Assembly: GCA_030706405.1 (NCBI GenBank)
Contig: JAUZOO010000002.1
Coordinates: 191,167-255,166 of the forward strand
Source of the DNA: Bacteroidota bacterium
Lineage (GTDB): Bacteria > Bacteroidota > Bacteroidia > Bacteroidales > JAAUTT01
DNA length: 64,000 bases
Direction: 5' to 3'
Positions within the stretch are counted from its first letter, which is position 1. Each line of letters begins with the position of its first letter. Made by a program: the position numbers and the translations under genes. The notes beneath the pieces were generated by a model. That model was not told the DNA's origin. It made no database searches and saw nothing but the letters and a program-made list of their open reading frames with translations. Shown here in pieces: positions 54,041-61,896 of this stretch.

Positions 54041-54448
54041 ATGTCTTTAATTATTTGGATTGATGCATATTCCACCGGAATAGCCGAAGTTGACGGGCAA
54101 CATAAAAAGTTGGTCGAACTGATTAATACGCTTTTTGATTCCATTACCTTAAAGGATCGGACACCTGTCCTTAGTCAGGCATTTGAGGAATTGGTAAATT
54201 ATACGGTTTTTCATTTTGGCAAAGAAGAAGAGCTGATGACAAGGTGTGCTTACCCCGATATCGTTAATCATAAAGCTGAGCACCGCTCGTTTATCAATGA
54301 GATTAACAAGTTTAAGCAGGAATTTGCTTCGGGTGATAACAAGGTGATGCTTAAGGTGATTAATTTTTTAAAAGACTGGTTATTGAACCACATTAAAGGG
54401 ACCGATAAGAAATACGTTCCGCATTTGCAAGCTAAAGGTTGTAAGTAA
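54041..54448 (+). CDS. Bacteriohemerythrin
   Basis: The 135-residue protein has all diiron ligands of hemerythrins: His21, His58, Glu62 (H-x3-E), His77, His81 (H-x3-H), His117 and Asp122 (H-x4-D). The chain is only the four-helix bundle. It would bind O2, and in anaerobes such proteins are linked to oxygen sensing, storage or detoxification. It stands alone between divergent/convergent neighbours. Confidence 0.95.
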   Translation: MSLIIWIDAYSTGIAEVDGQHKKLVELINTLFDSITLKDRTPVLSQAFEELVNYTVFHFGKEEELMTRCAYPDIVNHKAEHRSFINEINKFKQEFASGDNKVMLKVINFLKDWLLNHIKGTDKKYVPHLQAKGCK

Positions 54449-54494
54449 CTGATAAAGACACGTTGGCCAGGGCCAGGCCAACGATATTACAGAT

Positions 54495-55295
54495 TTATCG
54501 GGTTACCATAAATCCGGGGTTTTTCAGTTCCGGCTTATTATATACAAATTTGGTTTGCGCAGGAAGCGTTACCATTTTTACACCGGCGGCTTCAACAATA
54601 GCTTGTCCGGCTGCGGTGTCCCATTCCATGGTAGGGGAAAAACGCAGGTATAAGTCGGCTTTTCCTTCGGCGATATAACAGAATTTGAGCGAACTGCCAG
54701 CCGAAGAAGTTTCCAATCCCGGATGTTCGGCTTTCAGGTTGTCAATAAATTTTTGAGTTTCAGGATCAGGATGGGATCGGCTAATCATAATCCGGAGTCT
54801 TTCGCCGGGTTTCTCAACCGGCAGTTTTACGGCGACTTTGGTAATTTCGTGAATTGACAAAGTATGAAATTTGGACAACTTGCATTTGAAACTGCCCGAA
54901 TGTTTAATTCCCCAATATAAACTGTTTAAAGCCGGAATCGAAATCAGCCCCATGATGGGCGTATCTTCTTCAATTAAAGCAATGTTAACGGTAAATTCGT
55001 CGTTCTTTTTGATGAATTCTTTGGTTCCGTCGAGCGGGTCAACCAACCAAAAATATTTCCAGTTTTTGCGGGTATCATAGTTGTAATGCTCGCGTTCCTC
55101 ACAGATTATTGGTATTCCTGTCTTTTCGAGATGCCGGAAGATAATTGCAGAAGCTTCCAGATCGGCCTTTGTAACCGGCGAGTCGTCCGGCTTATATTGT
55201 ATGCCGTGGTCGCTGTGCCGGTAGATATCCATAATGGCTTCACTGGCTTCAACTATTGCATTTACAGCCGTTTCGAAAAGCAAATCTAAATTCAT
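54495..55295 (-). CDS. cysQ: 3'(2'),5'-bisphosphate nucleotidase
   Basis: The 266-residue inositol-phosphatase-like enzyme has the lithium-sensitive phosphatase motifs CEEREHYNY (metal-binding Glu), VDPLDGTKEF and EWDTAAGQAIVEAAG. The length and motif context fit CysQ, which hydrolyses PAP to AMP. It is convergent with the bacteriohemerythrin gene and divergent from pepD. Confidence 0.92.
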   Translation of the reverse strand: MNLDLLFETAVNAIVEASEAIMDIYRHSDHGIQYKPDDSPVTKADLEASAIIFRHLEKTGIPIICEEREHYNYDTRKNWKYFWLVDPLDGTKEFIKKNDEFTVNIALIEEDTPIMGLISIPALNSLYWGIKHSGSFKCKLSKFHTLSIHEITKVAVKLPVEKPGERLRIMISRSHPDPETQKFIDNLKAEHPGLETSSAGSSLKFCYIAEGKADLYLRFSPTMEWDTAAGQAIVEAAGVKMVTLPAQTKFVYNKPELKNPGFMVTR

Positions 55296-55364
55296 GTTTA
55301 ATTTTTTTGGTTGTATGAATATAATGGAAATTTTATTTCGATATTTGAGGAACTCGAAATCAAT

Positions 55365-56813
55365 ATGACTGCTAACGTTAATTTACAATCGTCAAAGCTT
55401 TGGCAATATTTTGAGGCCATAAGCGCTATTCCGCGTCCCTCAAAACACGAAAAGGCTATAATTCATTATCTGGTTGATTTTGCCTCAGAGCTTAAACTTG
55501 ATTACAAGACAGATACTGCCGGTAATTTGCTAATTACCAAACCAGCCTCGGTAAACATGACAAATCATAAACCGGTTGTTTTACAATCGCATGTAGATAT
55601 GGTTTGTGAAAAGAATGCAGACGTTGTGCATAATTTTTTTACCGATCCAATACTTCCATACATTGACGGAGACTGGGTAAAAGCCCGCGGCACAACCCTT
55701 GGTGCCGACGATGGTATCGGAGTTGCAGCCATGATGGCTATATTGGCAGACAATACCCTCGAACACGGCCCAATCGAATGTCTCTTCACCGTTGACGAAG
55801 AAACCGGACTTACCGGCGCTTTTGACCTGGCTCCCGACTTTTTTTCAGGAAAGATGTTAATCAACCTCGATTCGGAAGATGAGGGCGAATTGTTTATTGG
55901 TTGTGCCGGAGGAATTGATACCATTGCATCTTTTGCATATGAGCCGGTTTTGGCCTGGGGCAATTACAACGGTTATCTGGTTAGTCTTACCGGATTAACC
56001 GGAGGCCATTCGGGTGATGATATTCACAAAGGGTTTGGTAATGCCATTAAAATAATGTCCGACTTTTTGTGGGAAAGCCTTCATCGGTTTAATATCGAGG
56101 TACACCGGTTTGAAGGGGGAAACCTTCGTAATGCAATTCCCCGCGAAGCTTTTGCTTCTATTCTTGTTCCGGAAACATCGGATGAGGAGTTCCGTTTCTT
56201 TGTCGATTTTTACCGAGAAAAAATTTCGACAGATTATTCTACCCGCGAGCCTTCGTTTTCGTTTATGGCCGATGCTATTTCTATGCCAGATACAAAGCTT
56301 TCTGCAGAATTTCAGGAAAAGTTTTTGGAAGCCCTTAACCAATGTCCTAACGGGGTTATTGCCTGGAGTGCAGATATTGACGATCTGGTAGAAACTTCAA
56401 CAAACTTAGCTTCGATAAAATTTACCAACGGAAATATTATTATCGAAACCAGTCAGCGTAGCGCCATTGACCAGGCAAAACGAAAGCTTGCCTCTGAGGT
56501 TGAGGATGTTTTTGCCATGGCCGGAGCTGAAGTTTCCCATTCCGATGGTTATCCGGGCTGGACACCAAATCCTGAATCGCCTTTGCTTAAAATTACTGTA
56601 GAAACATATTCCGGATTGTTCGAAATAGCGCCCAAGGTAAAGGCTATCCATGCCGGATTGGAGTGTGGCCTCTTTCTTGAAAAATACCCTGGTCTTGATA
56701 TGATTTCGTTTGGACCTACCATTAAAGGGGTGCATTCTCCCGATGAACGGCTTTACATCCCGTCGGTTGATAAGTTTTGGCAATTACTTATCGCTGTACT
56801 GAAAAAGTTATGA
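55365..56813 (+). CDS. pepD: Aminoacyl-histidine dipeptidase (peptidase family M20)
   Basis: The 482-residue protein shows M20 metal-site motifs: QSHVDMVCEK (His and bridging region), GTTLGADDGIGVAA and the catalytic Glu in DEETGLTGA. Its full length and C-terminal GPTIKGVHSPDER fit PepD (Xaa-His dipeptidase). The frame extends to 55311, but ATG at 55365 gives the family's N-terminus (SSKLWQYFEAISAIPRPSKHE) and follows a near-consensus -7 box (GATATTTG, 55340-55347). The following gene starts within or just after its end. Confidence 0.94.
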   Translation: MTANVNLQSSKLWQYFEAISAIPRPSKHEKAIIHYLVDFASELKLDYKTDTAGNLLITKPASVNMTNHKPVVLQSHVDMVCEKNADVVHNFFTDPILPYIDGDWVKARGTTLGADDGIGVAAMMAILADNTLEHGPIECLFTVDEETGLTGAFDLAPDFFSGKMLINLDSEDEGELFIGCAGGIDTIASFAYEPVLAWGNYNGYLVSLTGLTGGHSGDDIHKGFGNAIKIMSDFLWESLHRFNIEVHRFEGGNLRNAIPREAFASILVPETSDEEFRFFVDFYREKISTDYSTREPSFSFMADAISMPDTKLSAEFQEKFLEALNQCPNGVIAWSADIDDLVETSTNLASIKFTNGNIIIETSQRSAIDQAKRKLASEVEDVFAMAGAEVSHSDGYPGWTPNPESPLLKITVETYSGLFEIAPKVKAIHAGLECGLFLEKYPGLDMISFGPTIKGVHSPDERLYIPSVDKFWQLLIAVLKKL

Positions 56814-56869
56814 CAATAAAATTTTTTAAACCCTCCTCAATAATCTCTAAACAAAAAGTACTACAATTT

Positions 56870-59305
56870 ATGAAATGCGTTAATTTATTAAGATTTGGCT
56901 TGCTTTTTTGTGCTCAGCTTTTTTGCCTCAGTGGCTTTTCTCAAAATTCGGATACACTCCTGACTGTTCGTGACGATGGAAAAATACCGTTGTTTTTCGA
57001 AAAAGTTTATTTGCATCTCGACCGGAATTATTATTCATCGGGCGAGGATATATGGTTTAAGGCTTATTTGATGGATCCGCAAAAACAAAAGCTTTCGAGA
57101 ATTTCGCGGAACCTTTACGTTGAGCTTATTGCTCCTGGTTCCAAAATAATATCACGCGAAATTATTAAACTCGAAAATGGTTTAGGCCGTGGCGATTTTA
57201 AACTAAAGGATTCTATTCCCGAAGGAACGTATCAGGTTCGGGCATATACCAGTTGGATGTTGAATTTTGGCAGTGCGTTTGTTTTTACGAAGGATATTGA
57301 AATTCATAGCCTTAAAGGGATAAAAGATAAGGTGAAATATACTATTGTTGATTCCTCAAAAGTTGAGGTTGGTTTTTACCCCGAGGGCGGCTCCATGCTC
57401 GAAGGCGTTGAAGGGGCTGTTGGATTTAAAGTGCTTAATGCCTTAGGGAAAAGCGATAAAGCTTTCGGTAAAGTGGTTTCTTCGGGTGGAGATACCGTTG
57501 CCTGGATTGAAAGTGTTCACCTCGGGATGGGAAAATTTACGTTATTACCTAAGCCCGGCGAATCTTACTATGCCATAGGTAAGGTAGGTAATGTCCCGTT
57601 TCGCATGGCGCTTCCAAAGTCTGAAACTAAAGGGATTTCGATGCGTTATGCAAATTCCGACACGGCCAATATAATCTTTGTTATTACGGCAAGTCCGCAA
57701 ACATTAAGTGAATATAAAGACAGCGTTTTTGTACTGAAGGGACGTTGCAGTGGAGTTAATTATGTGATCGAGAATTTTGTGCTTACCAAAGCGCAGGTTC
57801 GGGTTAAAGTTCCGAAATCAGCATTTCCCGGTGGAATTGCCTGCTTTACGCTTTATGACAAGAAGAACCATGCTTACAGTGAACGCCTCGTTTATATCGA
57901 TTCCAAAGAAAAAGTTAATGTTTCGGTGGTTACCAATAAAAAAACATTTGCCCCACGCGAACCTGTTATGGTCAGAATTGTGGCTACCGACAGGTATAAG
58001 AATCCGATTAATGCCAATTTATCTCTGGCAGCTGTTGATGCAGACCAGGTTTCTCAGGGACCGGGAAATATTGTCTCGTATTTTCAACTCGAATCGGAGA
58101 TTAAAGGAAATATTGAGCGGCCAGAAATGTACTTCGATACCACCAATCAAAGCCGTTTTCGTCAGCTCGATCTGTTACTGTTAACTCAAGGTTGGCGCAA
58201 TTTTGTATGGCATCAGTTTATGGATACTTCTTTGGTAATTAATAGAATGCCAGAACAGGGTATTACAATCTCGGGGCGGGTGAGGCAAAAGTTTATAGAT
58301 AAACCGATAAAAGATCTCGGCGTAATTCTTCTTACTTCCATCAATAAAAAAAGTAATGTTTACCTCTCAACAACCAATGCCGACGGAAAGTATCTTTTTA
58401 ATGGTCTTGATATTAATGGTTCTTGCCCGATAGTTCTGACTTCCAAATCTAAAGGAGGCAAAAATCGGGGGTGGATTCTTCGCGATTCAATGGTAGTAGC
58501 TCCTTTTGAGGTTCCATTTAAACCGACTTTTCAGATAATCAAACCTGAAGTTTCGCGCTTTGCACTTGAAGCCGATGCGCGTCAGAAGATTTTGAAAAAA
58601 TATAGCTTGTCTGATACTATTATGCTTAGCGAAGTGTTGGTTAAAGGCCAGTCTGAAAAAGCCAGGGAACAGGAACGAGACCACATGATACACGGGGGTA
58701 TTGCTGATTATTCTTTCAAAATTGAGCCGGACGACGCGAAACATTATTATGATGTCTATTCCTTTCTGATGAGCCATTTACCGGGAGCAACAAGACCCTC
58801 GTATACTCCGCAAAACATGGGTTATTTGAGTCCTAACAGGATTGTTGTGAGGAGTATGGGGCAAGAACGATCTCCGTCGTATGCTCTTAATGGAATGATT
58901 ATTCATCATGATCAGGAAGATATAATAGAGTCGCTGTCCATGGAAGAAATAGACCGTATCTTTATAAGCCGGAACAATATTCACGGGAATTATGCTGTTA
59001 GCATCTTTACTAAGCCGGGAGGGCTTTCCAAAAAGGACTATAACATATTAAGCGAAACGGTTACAGGGTTCTACCAGGCGCGTACGTTTTATTCTACCCG
59101 CTACAATAATCCTTCAATGGGTACTGAAAAGGAAGATTTACGAACCACCATTCATTGGATACCCAATATTAAAACGAATGAAAAGGGGGAGGCTATGGTG
59201 CGATTTTTCAATGCCGACAAGCCAACTTCTATCAGGGTTACAGTGGAAGGCGTTTCTGAAAATGGGAAGCCTACCTCAGGTGTTGTAAATTATGTGGTGA
59301 AGTAA
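56870..59305 (+). CDS. Secreted MG2-like protein with carboxypeptidase-regulatory-like and TonB-plug-like domains
   Basis: The protein (811 residues from the chosen start) has a Sec signal peptide (LRFGLLFCAQLFCLSGFSQ). A macroglobulin MG2-like region follows (FEKVYLHLDRNYYSSGEDIWFKAY near residue 40, then PEGTYQVRAYTSWM), then beta domains, and a CarboxypepD-regulatory-like domain near 465 (ISGRVRQKFIDKPIKD). The C-terminal segment has plug-like features (VVRSMGQERSPSYALNGM, EIDRIFISRN). No barrel is present. ATG at 56870 is chosen because it begins the signal peptide; an in-frame ATG at 56810 overlaps the pepD stop (ATGA). Function unknown; probably at the outer membrane. Confidence 0.78.
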   Translation: MKCVNLLRFGLLFCAQLFCLSGFSQNSDTLLTVRDDGKIPLFFEKVYLHLDRNYYSSGEDIWFKAYLMDPQKQKLSRISRNLYVELIAPGSKIISREIIKLENGLGRGDFKLKDSIPEGTYQVRAYTSWMLNFGSAFVFTKDIEIHSLKGIKDKVKYTIVDSSKVEVGFYPEGGSMLEGVEGAVGFKVLNALGKSDKAFGKVVSSGGDTVAWIESVHLGMGKFTLLPKPGESYYAIGKVGNVPFRMALPKSETKGISMRYANSDTANIIFVITASPQTLSEYKDSVFVLKGRCSGVNYVIENFVLTKAQVRVKVPKSAFPGGIACFTLYDKKNHAYSERLVYIDSKEKVNVSVVTNKKTFAPREPVMVRIVATDRYKNPINANLSLAAVDADQVSQGPGNIVSYFQLESEIKGNIERPEMYFDTTNQSRFRQLDLLLLTQGWRNFVWHQFMDTSLVINRMPEQGITISGRVRQKFIDKPIKDLGVILLTSINKKSNVYLSTTNADGKYLFNGLDINGSCPIVLTSKSKGGKNRGWILRDSMVVAPFEVPFKPTFQIIKPEVSRFALEADARQKILKKYSLSDTIMLSEVLVKGQSEKAREQERDHMIHGGIADYSFKIEPDDAKHYYDVYSFLMSHLPGATRPSYTPQNMGYLSPNRIVVRSMGQERSPSYALNGMIIHHDQEDIIESLSMEEIDRIFISRNNIHGNYAVSIFTKPGGLSKKDYNILSETVTGFYQARTFYSTRYNNPSMGTEKEDLRTTIHWIPNIKTNEKGEAMVRFFNADKPTSIRVTVEGVSENGKPTSGVVNYVVK

Positions 59306-59380
59306 TCTTTTTTTAAAGTCTTTGGAAATAAATGGTATAAGTGCTATCTTGAAACTTCAAAAGACAAACAAATTTCTAAA

Positions 59381-59623
59381 ATGAAAGCAAAAGAAAATTT
59401 GATAAGAGTCTATACTGGAACAAACGTAACTGTAAATCTGCTTAAAGATGAATTAGAAAAAGCTGGAATATCCGGTATAATTAGAAATGATTTTAATTCG
59501 GGAGTTATGGCCGGATTTTCAGGGGGAAGTCCTTCTTCAATCGATTTGTTTATTCTGGATTTGGACATGGATAAGGCCCAACCAATAATAAATGAATTTA
59601 TAAAGATTAATGAGGAAAGATAA
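59381..59623 (+). CDS. DUF2007 family protein
   Basis: The 80-residue protein fits the small putative signal-transducing DUF2007 family (IRVYTGTNVTVNLLKDELEKAGI, then GGSPSSIDLFILDLDMDKA). It is probably a cytoplasmic alpha/beta domain. The biochemical role is unknown. It is followed by a bidirectional terminator. Confidence 0.8.
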   Translation: MKAKENLIRVYTGTNVTVNLLKDELEKAGISGIIRNDFNSGVMAGFSGGSPSSIDLFILDLDMDKAQPIINEFIKINEER

Positions 59624-59635
59624 ATAGCATCCTTC

Positions 59636-59688
59636 AAAAGAGAAAGCGATGTTGAGTAGCCTGGTCTAATCAACATCGCTTTTCTTTT
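59636..59688. terminator. Bidirectional terminator between DUF2007 gene and rubredoxin
   Basis: AAAAGAGAAAGCGATGTTGA (59636-59655) pairs with TCAACATCGCTTTTCTTTT (59670-59688). A-rich and T-rich flanks on both sides serve convergent genes; the right arm reaches into the rubredoxin stop codon. Confidence 0.8.
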
Positions 59689-59848
59689 ATTCTGCTGGTT
59701 CAAATTCGTTTTTACCAATTCCACAAACCGGGCAAACCCAGTCGTCAGGAATATCTTCAAATGCAGTTCCGGGGTCAATTCCTCCATCCGGGTCGCCTTC
59801 AATCGGGTCGTAAATGTATCCGCAAACAAGGCATTTATATTTTTTCAT
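59687..59848 (-). CDS. Rubredoxin
   Basis: A 53-codon gene shorter than usual cut-offs. The translation starts [15 protein letters not shown] and ends FEPAE; the two knuckles CLVCG and CPVCG bind one iron atom, and the surrounding [16 protein letters not shown] is typical rubredoxin. It carries single electrons, often to oxygen- or peroxide-reducing enzymes in anaerobes. Its start is 5 bases after the end of the transglycosylase gene upstream, so they are very likely co-transcribed, though the functional link is not evident. Confidence 0.96.
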   Translation of the reverse strand: MKKYKCLVCGYIYDPIEGDPDGGIDPGTAFEDIPDDWVCPVCGIGKNEFEPAE

Positions 59849-59853
59849 GCTAT

Positions 59854-61800
59854 TTATTTTAAATCAATTGGTAATAAATCCTTCGATTCCAAAATCATCA
59901 ACGAATCCTGTCGTGCGGTAGAATCGGCTTTCATGAGAAATTTCCGTGCTTCACCGGTAAGTTTTATCTGCGGTTTCAGGTTGATGGTATCGGTAGGTAA
60001 AATCTGGTTCCGCCGAAGCATAATGCCGGAAAGTAACTTGTAATACCCGGCCATGTAATCACGCATCATTCCATTGCTTAAAAAGGTATACCGGAAAGCT
60101 TTGGGATGTGGAATGATGCTCGATAGGTAGATACATTCGGCCAGCGTGAGGTTAGCCGGTAACTTGTTGAAATAGAAACGTGCAGCAGGTTTTAATCCAT
60201 ATACACCTGGGCCCAGTTCCATGATGTTCAGATATACTTCGAACATTCGTTCCTTGCTTACCAGGTGAAGATTTTCAATCATCCATACAATCATAGCTTC
60301 CTCAATTTTGCGCGAAATGGTTTTCTTGCGACTGAGGAATACATTCTTCACTAACTGCATCGATATGGTACTTCCACCACGTACAAAACGACCGGCTTTC
60401 AGGTTTTTGGTGATGGATTCGCGAAATGCCTTTTCGTTAAACCCGTGATGGTAGAAGAAATCACCGTCTTCGGAAGTCAAAAATGAATATTTTACATAAG
60501 GTGATACTTCATCAATCGGCACATAGTCGGGATTGGTAGGGCTTACGAGTATCGACTTCACAAACCGGTCGTTTTCGTAAACATCATGTACAAAAGCTCC
60601 GTTCATTTTTCTGAAATCGGTTACCCCGTAAGTCAATATCTGAAATCCTTTATTTTCTAAGCGCGAATCAAATTGTATATCGTCGGGATTGTCCAGGTCC
60701 ACCGAGAGGTACATGTGATAAGCCAGGCGTCCTTTAGTACGGATTCCATCGAAATTGGAGAATAATCCGGAAGGGAAAGATTCAAAAAGGGATTGGGCAT
60801 CAAATTCCTTGCGGGTAAAGGCAATGGTAACTTTTTTGTTTTTATTTTTTTCGAAGCGGAGGTAGGGCGAGAACGAAAATTTGTTGAAACGCACAACCGA
60901 AGAGCTGTCGAGCTCTGCATAACGTTCGCCTACATTGATGTTAAACTGCATGCCTCCATTTTGGGTAACCACCATGTCGGGACCAATGCGCTTGTGTTGT
61001 ATGGTTAACCGTCGGGCAGAGCCTTCTCCGGTAATTTTTAAAAGGTTATCGCTTTCTTTTTTAAACGAAACGGAAAAATTCAGCGTGTCGAAACCTACCA
61101 GTGCGTTCCATTTGGCGTTGAGGTACGGAAGTTTTACCAGCGATGTGTCGGTATGGCTGATGGTTGCATTGAGTTTGTGCTTTCCGAGGTCTAACGTTCC
61201 ATGAGCAAAGCATCGTTGACGAATTTTATTGTCAGTAAGCATCACGTCGCCTTGAAAACTGTCGCCGTCATATTCGAATTTATTGCAATAAGCAGTCGCA
61301 AAAACACTGTCGCCCTGATATTTGAAACCGGTATTCTGAAATAGTAACCGTTTGGGGATGTAGGTAAATATTTTATTTTGAAGAGAGTTTATCAACTCAG
61401 CATAGTTTGCAGGCTTGGCATGGATACTGTCGGCTGCATTTCGTTTTTGCAGCAGTTTTATAAGTTCTTTGTTGATTTTAATGTCGGTTCTGAAAAAGTC
61501 CAGTTCTGCCAGCTGTTTTTTGCCCATGAGCAGAGGAAAAAGTCGCGGATTAATAAGAATGGAGTCTCCTTTAATGATGGTGTCTTTATGTTCCGAAACC
61601 AACATCAGTCCACTAATATAAACGGTTTTAAACCCTGCAAATCCGGCGCTCTTATACGATAAATCGAAGTTATAGGAACTCTTCGCTTCTGTTTTAACTT
61701 TTGTCAGAATTTTCGTCAACAAATAGTTTCTTGTACTGAAATAAGCTGTGATAAGCCCTGCGAATATCAGGACAACAATCGTAATGATACGGTACCGCAT
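59854..61800 (-). CDS. AsmA-like domain fused to GT51 peptidoglycan glycosyltransferase
   Basis: The 648-residue protein has one N-terminal membrane segment ([17 protein letters not shown]) and a long beta-rich region (about 35-400). Its start ([46 protein letters not shown]) resembles AsmA-type proteins. A C-terminal GT51 domain (about 430-600) follows, with the catalytic Glu in [12 protein letters not shown] and the motifs [21 protein letters not shown] and ELGPGVYGL. There is no transpeptidase domain, so it polymerises lipid II glycan only (monofunctional). The AsmA call is inferred from strand pattern. Confidence 0.85.
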   Translation of the reverse strand: MRYRIITIVVLIFAGLITAYFSTRNYLLTKILTKVKTEAKSSYNFDLSYKSAGFAGFKTVYISGLMLVSEHKDTIIKGDSILINPRLFPLLMGKKQLAELDFFRTDIKINKELIKLLQKRNAADSIHAKPANYAELINSLQNKIFTYIPKRLLFQNTGFKYQGDSVFATAYCNKFEYDGDSFQGDVMLTDNKIRQRCFAHGTLDLGKHKLNATISHTDTSLVKLPYLNAKWNALVGFDTLNFSVSFKKESDNLLKITGEGSARRLTIQHKRIGPDMVVTQNGGMQFNINVGERYAELDSSSVVRFNKFSFSPYLRFEKNKNKKVTIAFTRKEFDAQSLFESFPSGLFSNFDGIRTKGRLAYHMYLSVDLDNPDDIQFDSRLENKGFQILTYGVTDFRKMNGAFVHDVYENDRFVKSILVSPTNPDYVPIDEVSPYVKYSFLTSEDGDFFYHHGFNEKAFRESITKNLKAGRFVRGGSTISMQLVKNVFLSRKKTISRKIEEAMIVWMIENLHLVSKERMFEVYLNIMELGPGVYGLKPAARFYFNKLPANLTLAECIYLSSIIPHPKAFRYTFLSNGMMRDYMAGYYKLLSGIMLRRNQILPTDTINLKPQIKLTGEARKFLMKADSTARQDSLMILESKDLLPIDLK

Positions 61801-61896
61801 AAAAAATCAGGTTTAGGGTCACAAATATAACGTTTATGGTATAACTCGGGCGGTATTTGGCTTATTTTAACATTTTAGGCGGCAGAAAAATCCGGA

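Noticed and set aside
59410-59829. 139-residue minus-strand ORF
   Set aside because: It overlaps both the DUF2007 gene and rubredoxin in another frame; the rubredoxin frame carries an unmistakable protein.
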